The notes: a model not told the origin generated them from the sequence alone. Numbered from the stretch's first letter, positions 46,823 through 60,696 are shown. The stretch is DNA of 64,000 nucleotides from Thuidium tamariscinum (GCA_947034885.2 OX344750.2:31482821-31546820), one strand, 5' to 3'. A program made the numbers and translations.

Positions 46823-48644
46823 ACAACTATAATTTAGAAAAAATAATCAAAATAAATTGAACTTAGTGCATAGTACTATTACATTTGAAAATTGAGGGAT
46901 ACAAATAGCATTTGCTTGGAATGGTAGTAAGTACCATCTCACAAAATAAAGAAACAATTAGTGCCAACAATGGCATTTAAACAATAATTTTGACATTCTA
47001 AGCTTCAGCACAATATCATAATCTTTTTTCTCAAAGATTGCATCAAATCCTAAAATAAACCCTAAGACTTTGAATAAGTTGTCAACATTTAAACAATATC
47101 TACAAGAACTACTAACCTCACAAATTTCAAATGAATTTCAAATGAATGTGAAGTAACAATATCAACTTGATTTCTAACCCTAATTAAGGAAATGTACTTC
47201 AACAAGTGGTAAAATATCTATAATCCTTACCAACAAATTAAGCATTACAAAATAAAGGGGTGTTTTAAGTATAGCCCTAATAGTATAGTCTTTTAAATAA
47301 TGACCTTTAAGTATGATTTTTAGTAAATTTTTATTGAAATGATAGCCCTGTTAAGAAATCACAAAACTAATTAATGGCTCTAGTTTTTTTGCAAAGAAGG
47401 TATGGCGTGCTAGATTCATCATCTTAGGAGATAATAAATACAACACTAATAAATTAGTAAGGTGGCTTCTCTTCTATTGACTAGCACAAAAACTACATAG
47501 ATTTAACTTATGCAAAATAGTGAAATTAGGTTGCCTTAATAATTATGGTAGAACCACCTACAGTTTACTACTTCAAAGTTTTCACGTATTTTTTTGGAGC
47601 AAAATAATGCAATGTAAAATTTTTATGACGTAGAAAGATAGAAACCATGGAGATTGCCAATTTTTGTGATTTCTTTTCTTGAATTCAAATTACTACAAAT
47701 TTTGGAAACCAAAAGTTGGCCTAAACCTATTACCAATTATTTAGAAGCTTTGAATTCTGACCATTCAAGAAATACTTTTGTTCTCGCTACTTTAGGACAT
47801 GCGTCATAAACTTGTTAGTCCCAGTTTGGAAAAGGAGTAAAAAACACATTCCTAGCTTTAGTTGGAAATAGCTACACCTACAAATTGGGTATGAATCCCT
47901 AGTTGACAATGGGTGGTTCTTCCACAGGGTGCCTTACATCATGAAAGTTACTTAACAAGTCATCAAAGTCAATAAATATTTCTAAAAATATTTCTATTTA
48001 TACATATGGAGGTTCATGAGTCCCAATTATATCAGTACCTAATTCAAAGTATTGCATTCCTGTACAATAATTGAAAATATTAACATAGTGTCAAATGATG
48101 AGAAATTAGAATGGGGCAACCTAATTTCTCTATTTCGTGCAGGTTTTTTTTTTTCATTTCTTGTGAAGTGTCAAAGTGGCGATATTTCATTTTATTGTGG
48201 AGCTCCAAATCTCAACATTTATCCATATATTACATAGAAAGTATCATATTAGCACATAATACATATCTGTCATTCTATTGTCATCCATTATTTGGCGATT
48301 TCATCCACTGTTTAAAAAAAATTTGAAGTTTATTGACGATTTCATCCAAAATTTCACTGTTTTTTTCCTATAGGCTTGGTGCGAGGCCAAAAAATTTGGT
48401 GCAATTTTGCACCAAATCGCCAGAAAGAAAACCCTGATTTCGTGTAATATAATAGATTAACTTAGCTCGTCACCAGAGCATCAGTCATAATCTGAGAGGA
48501 TGTCAGTAAGCTTATTGCTGGCCACTCTGCCGTAAATTGCATTCATAACTGAGCCAGACTATTGGCAGATTACTTACTACCTGCAGTCCTGTGACATTTA
48601 TTGGAAGTAGTGGATGCATGTTAGCGGATGATAATAAGGTGTAA
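46823..48644. other. AT-rich desert, no gene
   Basis: No supported gene or complete element. A short C-run lies just before this region (45988-46004). Confidence 0.4.
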
Positions 48645-48921
48645 GAGCATCCCCACTGGGGCTTGTCCCTATCCCTATCCGGATGTTTTTCATCCGGATA
48701 GGGAAGAGGCCCCCCCCACTGGCATGCTGTATCCCTAAATTTTGGGGGAGGGGGGGGTCTCAATTCCCCAAACTGGCTCTTGTTTAGGGAAGCCTTGCAT
48801 GGTAATCCCTATTCGCAGAATTTAGGGAACGCCCACTGCGAGTTGGGTTCCCTACTGCAATGATCAGGGATGGAAAAAGCTCTATAGAGATAGAGATAGG
48901 GAAGCTGGAGTGGGGATGCTC
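48645..48921. mobile_element. PIF/Harbinger-type MITE, 277 bp
   Basis: TAA duplications at 48642-48644 and 48922-48924 flank GAGCATCCCCACTGGGGCTT on the left and AAGCTGGAGTGGGGATGCTC on the right. Inside, TATCCGGATG/CATCCGGATA forms a small hairpin. The termini resemble those of the large foldback element at 30048-32998. Confidence 0.85.
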
Positions 48922-48965
48922 TAACAACTGTGAATACACTACTGTACCGGACACTCTCAACTATA

Positions 48966-49013
48966 CTTAGGGTTTAGGGTAGGGTTTAGGGTTTAGGGTT
49001 TAGGGTTTAGGGT
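48966..49013 (+). repeat. Interstitial telomere-type repeat (TTTAGGG)n
   Basis: About six AGGGTTT units in a row with one short unit. Single orientation, no inverted partner. Confidence 0.9.
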
Positions 49014-49278
49014 ACCCTGTAGCAAAATGAAGAATGTTAAGTACTCCGAATTACAGGAATAACTAATAAGGTAGAATCACCTATTCTTGATCATGGACCC
49101 ATACCTAATCCATAGGATGTCACTATTTCAAACCAAGGTTAGAAGAGATTTGCAATCAAAGCTTGGCATGTACTTTTCTCCCATTTTCAAGGTTGGGACT
49201 AATAAAGTCATGACACATGTTCCAAAGTGTCTTAAAGTGTGTGGAAAGTATCAAGTAGGATGGTCCAAAGTGTCTTAA

Positions 49279-50222
49279 CCCCTAAAGCCCTAAACAATAT
49301 TTTTTGAGATTATAAATTTTTTGGGCAGCTCACTACGGATGGAGTTTTTATTTTTTTTATTTGAAATTTTAATACAATGTGTGCCCAAGGAGTAGCTTTA
49401 AGGCCCGACAATTTTCATAACTTTTGACTTCATGGTTAAAAAGTTATGGCAGGATATGTTGTTTTCTTTACTCAACGGGCAGCCCGGGCAGCTGAAAAAA
49501 CTTCTTCAAAAAAACTTTTTATTTAAAATTGAAATTTCAAATTGGTTCTTTACATTTATACAGACATGGGAAGCTTTGAATCAATCCATTCCGATCAATG
49601 AGTCAAAAGTTATGAAGATTTTGAGTTTGGGGTAGTTTGCGGCCAGTTACAGAATCTCTACAGTGCAAAAAAAGGTTGAAATTCTTCATTTAATTCAATT
49701 TTTTATATTTTTGGAAAAAAATAAAAACAGAAGTTGTAGATTGTTTATTACAACATTTTAACCTTTGGGATTGAAAATTTTCAATTCCATGAATAAAATG
49801 TTCACAATTTAGTATTTTGGCTCATTTTTTACTTCTTACTACTTACTTATTTTTTCCTATATGTTGTACAATTCCAAATGGTTTGAAATTTTTTGAGAAT
49901 GTAGATAACTTGCATTGAAGTATTAATTCAAAGAGTAACCACCATTTTGGATTTTTTTTCACACAAATGTGAGCTTGTGAAGTGCAGCTGCCCGGATTTT
50001 CGCAGGGATAAAAAAACAATTTTTGTCAATTCAAATGCTTATATCTTGCAATCTACACGGTGGAAATTTCTGAAATTTTTTCCACATGCTTACAAACCAC
50101 CTTACTACAAGATCCTACGGTTATATGAGTCAAAAATGTATTTAAAAAAAAAATTGCACTTGTATTAGAAATGGCAGTTTTGGAGTATTTTTGGTGAAAA
50201 CATAGTCAAAAAAATTTAGGGG
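49279..50222. mobile_element. TTAA-flanked non-coding element, 944 bp (copy C)
   Basis: TTAA at 49275-49278 and 50223-50226. Ends CCCCTAAAGCCC and AAATTTAGGGG are short inverted repeats. It is colinear with 26243-27147 and partly with 41610-42330. The flanking sequence on both sides (GGAAAGTATCAAGTA) belongs to the repeat found inverted at 33030-33300. Confidence 0.78.
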
Positions 50223-50470
50223 TTAAAGTATATGGAAAGTATCAAGTAAGAAGGTTGTCTCAGCTATGATCTAAATTGGAAGACCCTTGACATTGGCTAT
50301 GGATTCAATGTACTTTTTGGCTTCTAAAAATCATAGAAAATTCAGTTTTTGGTATAAAATTATGAAAAATTTGCAATCACTGTATTTCCTAACTTTCTAC
50401 ATGGGAAAAATTTGCATAGCCTCACACTCTTCACGATTTGTTCCAAAATTGCTTAAGTGATTTGGTATAG

Positions 50471-53400
50471 GTGGTTCTATCTGAAGTCCTAATACCAAGT
50501 TGACTACTGTAGCCTATTAGCAGGTTCATTACATCAATCACAATATTTATTTAAAGTCGGAAAATAGTGTTTAAAAAGACTAAAAGTTAATTTATGCTAT
50601 TTAGGCAACCATTCAAAATTGAATAAAGTATAGGCATTTGACTAGGTTTTGATATTTCAGTTAGTGGTTGTAATAAAGACAAGAGATTATTTGTTCACAA
50701 AATGTAATTTCTAAATATTAGAGAAGATAAGTTGATAATTTTCTAAAAAATTAGTCATCATTTCTTTGAAATATTTATTGATGAACTTGCTAGTAGGGTA
50801 TGGTAATCAAGCTTAGGTATCTTTCAAACATTACTCAATGTTGTGAATAGAGTTGAAAATGTGTTTCAATTGGTGACATAGGTTTAAAAGAACCTAACTT
50901 TGTTTTGTCTTATAATCCCTAAATGACCCAAGGTGATTTTCCTATCAAAAAATACTAAAAGCTATCATTTCTATTGCAAAGAAAAAAGAAATTTAAAAAA
51001 TGTTTTTTTGGCAAATCCAACTATAGGATCTTATACATGACTAGTATATGAATATGTAGAAGAAATTTCAAAAACTCTGACTATATAGATTGCAAGAAAT
51101 TTGCATTCAAAGTGAAGAAAACAAGTTTTTTTTGTACTTTGCTTAATTAAATCTTTTGGCTTTGAATCTCTTAGTTCAAAATTTTTGTACTATTGATTTT
51201 GATTTTCTACTTATTTATTTAAACAATTGAGTTGAAAATCTACAAAACATATTTATAAAAAGGAATATTTATTTTTCACTCATTAAAAAATTGTTAAGTA
51301 GATGTAGATTAAAGATTGAAGAAAAAACTAAATTGTTTATAGTTTTAAGATGGAATTAAATCACAATAATCCCATCCGTGATATTCTTCTAGTAAGTTAT
51401 TTTTTCAAGAACATGCTTAGATTGCCCGAAAAAATAAGATTGTCCATAACTTTCTTATTATTAGTCCAAATGGAATGAATCAAAGCTTCACATGTAAAAA
51501 TATTATATAATCTTTGAGTGAAAAAATAAAATTAAAAAAAATAAAATTCTACGATTCTTTTTATATTACCCGCCAAATCCCACTTTTGCTTATTGTGCTA
51601 TAACTTTTGCTATTGGGCATCAATTGAAATAAAAATTATATATCTTCAAGGCTCTTGCAAAACTATACAACTTCAAATTAAAAATATATATATCACTAAA
51701 AATTGAAACATTAGGAACCTACCCAAACCCAAATTATCCCTTGAGGGACTAATGGTCCTTTAGGGGATAATTATATGAAGCTAGTAACTTAAAATCTTTT
51801 CTCTGGTTAGTTCTTTGTATTTACTCATTGTTGAATAACCCTTGTGAAAACTTTGATTTTGTACAACTTCAAAGTTGGAGCATCCAAACCATTAATATAA
51901 ACAATTCAACATAGTTCGAGGCATCTTTTCCTCCTAAAAATAATATTTTGTAGTATTGTTTTAGCCAATGAAAATCATAAATATTAAAAAATATAGATTT
52001 TTTGGATGTCGAATATAATTTTTATGATTTTTTCAAAGTACTGACTGTTTAAACTACTAAAACTATGACAAGGGTGCATTCAAATTTAAACTCATTGAAA
52101 TTTCGCTGTTAACAAATCCCAATTAAATATATATTCTCCAAATGCGTTAGCAAATCAATGTTAAGCATTTGGAGGATACATTCACTAAAGTCTAAGAACA
52201 TAATTGGATGAGTCTAGGGACAATTAATAGGAATAGGTGCAAGAATGGATGTTTTTGTCTTATAGAAAACCTTGACAATCATTTGTAACAACCAAAACAA
52301 TCCAAACTCTAAATTTTACTAAGAGTATTACTCCTTAAGATATAATTAATCAACTCCTAAAACATAGAAATCAAATGGAATTCAAGACCAAATGTACAAA
52401 TTTTCTTTTGAATGGGAAATTTATGAACTATTTTAGGAAGGAGTGAAATCATTATTTACACAAGTTACAACTTAATTGTTTATGTACATACATCCCTACT
52501 ATTTATATACATTAATCCCTAAGTATCTAGATTCATCTCCAAAATTGATGATTTTGGAAAATTCATCATAAAATACTATTTGAAAGAATAATTTGGAATT
52601 CAAATGCAAGTAAAATCTATAGAGCTTGAGGTGTAGATACTATCCACACAATTAGATTCATGACAATAATCACCAATATTTTTCTATAAATTTTAAAAGA
52701 GAAAATTCAAAATCCTTCAAAATTCAGTTACAAGTAAAATATTGTCATTTTTTGAATTAATTTTGTTGGAATAGATTTAAAATGAGGTTTTCTTGACATG
52801 GTAATTTTTGAATTTTTTTTGTTCTTTGATTCTATGACCTCATTTTTGCAATTCTGAACTAGAGTCAATACAATTTTAGCTTGGTCAACCACTTGACATA
52901 CTTCCACATTTGTAAATTTGGAAAAATATGTACCCAAGTAACACCACATCCAACCCTTAGATAAGACCACAACTTCATAAAGTATCTATATAAATTAGGA
53001 TGACTTTCATCCATGCTGTAATGAGAAAGAAATCTAATTTTCAATCTGTACATTGTCCAGAAATTGGACTCCAGGGTTAAAGGTGACATAGAAGGACAGC
53101 AAATTGTCTCTGGGACTTGCGTTGTAAAAAGGCAACCCCATAGACGCCTATCAAGTGACTTTTGAGTAAAAAATTAAGGGAATTATTGATTCAATTTGCA
53201 AGCACCCAACTTGAAATTCAATGATTTCGAGGTGCAGTGGAAGTCCATGTGAATAAGTCATGAACCTCCAATGCCCATGAGAAAGTTAGAATGTAAAGAA
53301 AAAAAGTAATCTGCACCCTTAGAAATTGAAATTTACAATCTCAGCACTGCACATATCTCCCTATATTTTTGAAAAGCAAAAGTTTCATCATCCAAACCTG

Positions 53401-54104
53401 CAAAGTCAACATAGCTGCTTAGAAAGCATAAAACCTAGATAAACTGGTCAATTACAAACGTAAATAAAAAGTTGATTTGAATTCAAAAACCTCCAATTGG
53501 ACGTTCTCTACATGGAACCATAACCTGAAAGACGATTGTATTTGACATGGGCTCAAGCTCTTGAACTTGAAAATGTAAGAATTCTTACCACGTCTAGTGG
53601 GTTGCGGTGAGATTTGATTGTTGACGCTATGTTCACGTGGAAACAGTCAAAAGAAACATGTGGAGAGCAAAGAGTATTTCAAATGTCTCCAGTTCCTGCA
53701 GATGAATAAAATCCACTTTATCTGCGAAGGCAATACCAGATATAGCTTTACCTCCCCGAAGTAATGAAGTGATTGCTCCAACTGCGAATAGATCGGAGAC
53801 CCAAAGATTGTAGAGCAAAGTTAAAACTCAACACTTTGGTACTATTAGATAAACTACAACAGAGGCATGAGTTTTTAGGTTCAAATGAAATAGTTAGACT
53901 CCAACACACAAAAGAGGTCACCTTCGAGGTGGAAATTGCGTTTGCCCACACACATTGAGATGCAGGCACTTAGGGATTAATGACTGAACACATGGAGTGA
54001 AACTAAGACTAAGTCAGCAGTCCGGAAAAAGGGAATACTTACAAATATGCTTCCAGAATACCACGCGTTTTAAACTCTCGTGTCTCAGAATAAGGGAACG
54101 GTTG
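50471..54104. other. AT-rich stretch then USP 3' flank; no supported gene
   Basis: 51960-52210 is the second copy of the 3620-3880 repeat. From about 53.5 kb composition becomes gene-like. A minus-strand frame at 53818-53633 (61 codons, SDLFAVGAITSLLRGGKAIS) and overlapping frames to 53969 are of unknown nature and may belong to the protease 3' UTR or a relic. Confidence 0.4.
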
Positions 54105-57100
54105 TCATGAATTACTCCTCAGCCGCTCGTAGAACAACAAGCTCGCATTCGCCCGCTGCACTTCCCACTCCTCCACTCGTCTCACATTTGTGTCAGAAAC
54201 CTTAAACCAAACCACAGACTCCCTGCCACCTGCGTTGTCTCTCTCCATGGCTTCCCTGCAATCCACCTGCAATTCCTTGGGGACAACTGAACTAATCGTT
54301 TCCGTCTCCTCGGAATGTCCCCTCACTTCCGTCTCGCAAAGCAGACTAGCCTCGTCTTCATCTGCAGTCCTCACTTCAGGATCGGCGTCCTTGGGTACCC
54401 TAACCTTCCGATAGACAGTGTAATGCCCACTCTGTGGACCCCCGTGGTGTACCACAACAGAAAGAAGTTCATACAACAACTTCCGTGAGGTCAAAGTTCT
54501 TTCAGGTGCTGGCGGAACGCTCTGTACGCCATGTGGATCCGCAAGAGCACCTGAAGTAACCACAAGCATAAACATTAATGCTAGAGTTCAATGACTAGAT
54601 GCACAAGATAGGAGACTCCTAATGTAAATATACTTAGGATATTCATTATGACCGCTCCCTCATTCTTGACACACCTGTACTAATCTGCAGCAGAATTGAC
54701 CCACAATCAACCTAAGACTTCAGAAGCAAATCTTTAATTCATGTTCTTGGATTTCTCAAATCATGTACGATGCACGCAAACTTTCACTAAAGCGCTGAGC
54801 ATAGCATTGCATAACAAGCCAAAAAACAATAATTCTGGTTGAGCAGAAATAAACCTAGATCAGTGCAACCAGGAGCTGACGGGGTAAGAACTCCCAGCTT
54901 AGATGGCTCAGCTATATTTGAAGTTTCGACATCAGTGACATCACCGGCCTCTCTGAACTCAGTTGAGGACATGTTATTCAGAGCTTCTGGATCAGCGCGG
55001 GAGTCCTCAGGCACCACACCTTCGCTAGAAGGATCTGAAATAACATCTTCTACTGCAGCTGACTCGTGTGCCGATTCCAAAGCTCGTACCAAATCATCCG
55101 TTTGCTTACTTAGCTCTGAACCTCCTTTAATTCCCGGTTCTAAGGAATACAGTGAGGCTGTAAAATCTGAGCCTTGTAATTTCCTGATGTGAGATAGCAT
55201 CACTCGACGTTGCCCCAACATTCTAATCAAGGGATTACCTAGGTCTTCAGTCTTAGAATCGGTAATTCTGACTTTAATATCTTGAGCAGCAACAGTATAC
55301 GGAAACAAGTCTAAAATTGATGGGAATTTAACATGTCCCTGTACATTTCATATGATTCGCAAAAGACGAGGTCAGGTAGACAGAAGAAAACAAGCATACA
55401 AAAACAATATCTTTATGGACTATTTAAGTTGTCAGATAAAACTGAGGAAAGCAGAAACAAGCACAATACTACAGTAGGATCTAGATGGATACAATTCTAA
55501 GTAGGTATGCAGAATAATTTAGAAAACTACGGCCACGTGCTTTCTATAAAACTACCCGGCTCTTAAAATCAGAGGAAAAACAGATGGAAACTAACCGTAA
55601 GCTTTCTTAGCTCTCCCACCTCATTTACCACTGCACGTTGCACTTGGAGACATAAAACCTGTAAATCGATCAACCATCAAGAAGTGTAAACTCACTCGAG
55701 TGAGAACAATAGACACTCAATCGGTTGAAGGACCTAAAACACAAGGATATGAAAAAGGAAGATTAAAATTACTTTGGAGTACAACGCATCTCACGTTACT
55801 ACGCACTGATTGAAGAATTGAGCTCATTTGAACCACTCATTCAAAAGATGTTGTACCTCGGGAGAACGACCAATCCTAAGACGTTTAGAGGCATTGGTGT
55901 GCACAGAGTTCCAGACTCCACAGTGTTTAAGGAATAGAGCTTCACATGAACAATCATCATCACAGCTACACTTCTGGATGGTGTCAATCGTCTCCTGCAA
56001 GTCAGATGTGAATTGTTACTTCTGGACGGTTTCAATCGTCAGCCAATTCGTGTCAGATGTGGATAAACAGTACTTTAAAGTAAAATCCAGTCAATTCTTC
56101 GCAGTTTAAAACGTGTGATATTACTACCTGAATACTCTGTTCGTCTAACTGCTCCGGACTAATAGTCACCTTGCTGGTGTTCACTTTGGTATGCAGCACT
56201 TGGATTGCGTCCATGTGAGCACAATGGCTGCACTTAACACTAGCTACCCACTCAGGGGCTGTGAACTGGTCCAAGCAATCCTCCAATGAGCAATTTTCAA
56301 TCTGTCAAGTTGCTCATCTCACTATTAATACTCGATTTACTGAGGAAGACAAAGACAATTTCTTGGAACTTAGTTTAAGTGAACAATGTTTCTGTGCAAT
56401 ATTGTGAGTCCCATTAGATTAAGCAGAAATCTTCTTAAAAACATGCTGGAATCATGACCTACAAAGACTTAAGAGATTCATAACCATTGCAACGCAACAT
56501 CTCCAATCATCCAACTGATAAGTGGCCAGTCGTTCCAACAGGGTAGATCCTCACTAAGAACAGATAATCACCTAGGCCTTGAAGGACAAATAGTATAGGA
56601 GTGGAAAGGGCAGCATTCTGAATCAAGGAGAGCTTACCATATTGCCATCGCCCTGCCGGGCTAGTGGTAGTGAAATGTCATTAAAATACTGAAACACTGT
56701 AGAAAACTGCAAACATTAATAATAGTTATTAAACGAGAGTGTAAAAATGAAGGTTACGATGCTTACAGAATCAAGTCCCAGTTCGATAATGCGGAACAAA
56801 CAATTCAGAGGCATCTCAACACGAGTACATAAAGCTGCACCTGACATAACAGAAATGAAACGCACGGGACAACATCAACACTCGATCTATCCATCGGGAG
56901 CAATGAATCGGATAAAATACATACCAGAGCCAGACATACACAATCTACAGTAGATCAGTCCGTCAACTCTAGATTTCTTAAATGCTCACCTGGAATTCAC
57001 ACCGCTGGCAGGCCATCAAGCTACCAAGAGTACCCTCCAATGGCCAGTGTAGCCAAGACTGATCGAGCCGAGGGGTGGCTGAGACCTTGTCTAATACAGT

Positions 57101-59128
57101 TCCAAAAGACTGTCTAACAGGTCTACGCAAGTGCAAGTACTTATCCCGCTCTTCTTGTAAACCTGCTGCAAGATGCGCCAGTGCCTCTGCCGCGTCCTGC
57201 CAAAAGATTATAATAAACGATTAAAGAAAATGTCTTCACTTCTATGTTTTAAATGGAGTCGACAAAAAAATTATATAACCTGGATTTCACTGCCTCAACC
57301 CGCATTGTGAAGAAGAAAAGAAACTAATTCCACCATTGACACATCAAAAGAAGCGAAAACTAAGTTTGAAGTAACAGGAAAATTTTGTCCACAACACCCA
57401 CGTCGCCTACCTGTTGCATCGAAAGATCGAACTGCCGAGTGTATAGGTTGAGGGCAAGCATTACTCGACGAGGGCTTAAAATTCGGTGTTCAATTTGACA
57501 ATGTGCCAATTCTGCACATTTCCTAACTGAATCAGTCTTTTCACATACACATGACAATGTCGACATCTGTCAGAAGTAACTAAAATCCTGCTCCAATCGG
57601 ATAACCTCCGTTCGTCTGAGCAGCAAATACTAGTAGAACCCTATGAGAAAATCTTGATTGATACTAAAGTCTACTCGATCCTATTATTTATAGCGAAGGA
57701 GACATCTCAGCAACGCGTAAATAATCAGTCAAGAAATTATCTCGGATATCTCACGTCATTGTGAGTGTGATCCCTAACCAGAAAATGGGCATCTCAGACT
57801 TAAGGGTTTCAATTGTTCATCGAGGCATGTCTGCATGTTCGCTGGTACTCTCCACAACATATCTCACGAATAAAAAATGCCTAAAAGATCTCGGCAGACT
57901 GCTTCATCATACAAAACCAGTGACAAGCTCAAAAAAGGAGACAATCTCTGGTCTAGTGAAACTTTCAAAAGTCCCTACAGAGAGAAAAAGAAAACCGAAT
58001 TTCCTTTACTAATTTCTCAACATCGAAGGAAAACACCAAGTTCATTCATATGCAAACCTAGAAATAAGAGAAAAAGTAGAAGAAAGCATGGAGCTCTATT
58101 CCTACAGAGTCGTGTTTGCGCAGTGTTCTACGGATCTCTTCCAAGAAATGAAAGAATCTGTTGAAAACGACCTCACTGCTAAGACAAGAGCTCGCCAAAC
58201 AATGTTCAGCCAGGACCAGTGCGGAGTAGATAATCATCATGTCAAAGAAGTCTGATGGACACACGGGACACAACGCAGAGTTCTGATCGTTGAAATGGCA
58301 AGATCACAACGCATACCACCAAAATCATAGTTCTCAAGTGTGACAGAATGTCACGAATACAAGTTCATGAGCACTTAATTTGAAACCAGTAATAATTGTG
58401 ACCCAAAAAAACAGCGAGTTGCAAATCAGGAAGCAGAGAGAAGTAGATAGCTGCAAAAATATCAGCTCTAGCAAATCATGTAAGAGATGAACATATTGCA
58501 CCTTTCAGGAGTCCAGCAACAGCAGCTGCAAGGGGCATCGTGGCTCGCTCAGCTTGCACTCCTTGGGTGTCAATCACGCTTGCACACTCTTCCATGAAGG
58601 AAACTAAGATCTCCGAGCTCGCCAGAGCCTGCTCAAGTTATACCACAATATCAATGATATACGAAATTCCAAACTGTCTTGATACTTGGAATGCGTAACG
58701 CGGAAGGTAAACACACGGTACCTTATGGGAACCAAGTGAACTCTTTTTTAATCCTTGCCTACTTTATGCCCTCAACAAGGATATACATTACTAACCTGAA
58801 GTACAACATTTAAGAAACAATTGTTGCCCATGTTTTGTAACCCAGCTACAGTCAGATCCAAAACAGTCTTATTCTTCACGTCGCTTGATGGCTTCGGATT
58901 ATCAGCCGCAGTCCAAGAAAAAGCCACAGGAATCCCAGGTGCATATCGCATTGCTATTAATGCTCCCATGCTGCCAGCTCCAATAACTGTCAACAGCATC
59001 GCAAAGTTTTTTCCCTTGCGATGCTTGAGAAGTGTATTCCATGACAACGGCAGTGAGACGTGCCGGCGATTTGAACGTGAGACAAGGCCAAAGGAACGCA
59101 GAACATCGATATGCTGCGCTCCCACCAT
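54105..59128 (-). CDS. UBP27: UBP27-like ubiquitin-specific protease with N-terminal membrane anchor
   Basis: Ten exons on the minus strand: 59128-58796, 58628-58502, 57511-57411, 57196-56990, 56706-56638, 56301-56128, 55994-55857, 55658-55596, 55338-54855, 54550-54105. All junctions are in phase; 713 residues. This cysteine protease family removes ubiquitin. Catalytic Cys104 is in NMGNNCFLNVVLQALAS, His608 in SGHYTVYRKV and Asp685 in VWFKVSD; SMQQDAAEAL marks the QQDAxE box. Two CxxC pairs (C250/C253 and C303/C306) make the USP zinc ribbon. A membrane segment at about 42-60 precedes the domain, as in Arabidopsis UBP27, an outer mitochondrial membrane protein; location here is inferred. It is longer than the Arabidopsis protein because of Ser/Glu-rich inserts in exon 9 (about 430-560) and exon 10 (about 616-675). 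Confidence 0.94.
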
Positions 59129-60412
59129 CTCGCCTCCTAAAAACCCGTCCGGATAACCATGGATGGACTCTTACTCCGAGTTCCTAAGAATTCCAGACCT
59201 GCACACAATTAATACTTACCATAAGAAAATAAGGTAAACTCTCACTTGCCACTTAATTCATGAAGAAACATTGCCCCAATTTGCCCTAATTCCTACCACT
59301 TTCTATCTGGTCGTCTGCAAATATGTACTCTCTAGGAAGAAATTAACGCAAGGCATTTAGCGCTGATTACACTGCTCGAAACCACAAGTCCTAACAATCC
59401 ATCTCAAGGAAGAAACTAAGTCCCTGCAGACAAAAAATTTAAAGCGCCAAAAACTGGATGTGAAATTCGTAGTAAAAACTTCCACCAGTCCTCTTATAGG
59501 CCAAAAAACTAAACCTCCGCAGCTCGATCGTCTCTAGGTTCGCATATTCAAATTCACACTTCCACAATTGAAGACCAATTCCTTCGATCACAAGAGGTGA
59601 CTAACAACTGACCAATTCAGGATTTCAATACGTTTTTAAGGCAGTGATCCTCAACTCAAATCACCAAATAATCATAACACTCAATAGATTTTATTATTAA
59701 AATTGCTTAAGGCTTTCTCCGCTTCTCCCTCACACAACAAAGCTCAAATCGCAAATTCGCAAAAGAGAACAAGTAAGGACAACTTACATGACAGCACACT
59801 CCAATACCCATGACAGTCCAATTCAAAAGTTCCGAGAGAAAACCATGCATACAAACGTTAAATATTCGTAGGTGTCAAATCCAGTTTACCTTTCCTTCCA
59901 AAGCGCAAAAGCGCACTTGATCAGGGACATAATATTAATATTAGGGCTTCAATATCCTTGTGCTCATCCATCTCGGAGAAATGGAGACCCCCTTATTGTT
60001 CCTACAAATCCTCACCTCAAATTTCCAAAAACAAGACTTACCGGAGAAGCTGACTACTTGTGCAAATGCGTCAGCCAAATTCCGTGCGCGCTCGTACCCT
60101 AGATCGCCATGATCGGAGACTGAAGATGCACTGTAGGAAGAGAAGTGGAAGTGCGTGCAATTAGGCCCATCATCGGGAGAAGAGATAAAGTCGGTGCAGA
60201 TCGGATCGAAGAAGAGGCAAACGGCTAGAGTGGTGATTTGGTGCAGGCTGTTTCGTGAAGACCGGCTCCCTCGGCAAAGGCAAAGGCAATGGCGGGCGGA
60301 CGGACGGACGGACAATAATGGACGGGAGTTTTAAGGCGTTGGTGTTCTCGTCGGGGCAGACTGGCGGGCAGTAGTGATAATGTTCATTGGAAAAGTATTC
60401 AATCATGGTGAA
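59129..60412 (-). promoter_or_regulatory. Upstream region of the UBP27-like gene
   Basis: Holds the 5' UTR and promoter of the protease; exact signals were not fixed. A (CGGA)n microsatellite lies at about 60295-60314. Open frames here have low complexity and no family match. Confidence 0.4.
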
Positions 60413-60696
60413 TAAGGTAGGTACACCGAAAAGCGCCACTTATTCATACTGAGCCTAGTTCCTGCTATTAATTAGTTCAAATTTTTATGTAGTCTTGTTG
60501 GCAAGTGAAAGCATGTCCAACGCACCAAAAAACGTAGGAACGTAGGATGTGGATACCGTATGCAAAAGTTATTAAGAGTCAAAGTCTGTTTCTGAAAGCG
60601 CCATCTACAGTCTGTGAACATGACTGATTTCGGAAATGTATGTGCACTGTAGATGGCGTTTTTAGGAACAGGGCGCTTTTGGGTGTACCCACCTTA
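60413..60696. mobile_element. MITE, TA-flanked, 284 bp (copy 3, inverted)
   Basis: TAAGGTAGGTACACC at the left and GGGTGTACCCACCTTA at the right. The interior is the reverse complement of 4194-4470 (GAGCCTAGTTCCTG, GCGCCATCTACAGTC, CATGACTGATTT). Confidence 0.88.

Noticed and set aside
34000..53000. CRISPR-like or regular short-spacer arrays in the desert
   Set aside because: Repeats are long, diverged and of transposon type; no short identical repeats with unique spacers.
53041..53090. Another TTAA element border (CCAGGG-TTAA)
   Set aside because: No partner TTAA with matching CCC end was found within 2 kb to the left.
57761..58273. Frames in the middle of the protease gene as additional exons
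   Set aside because: Exons 2 and 3 join in phase across this 990-bp intron and the joined protein matches the UBP family without extra sequence.
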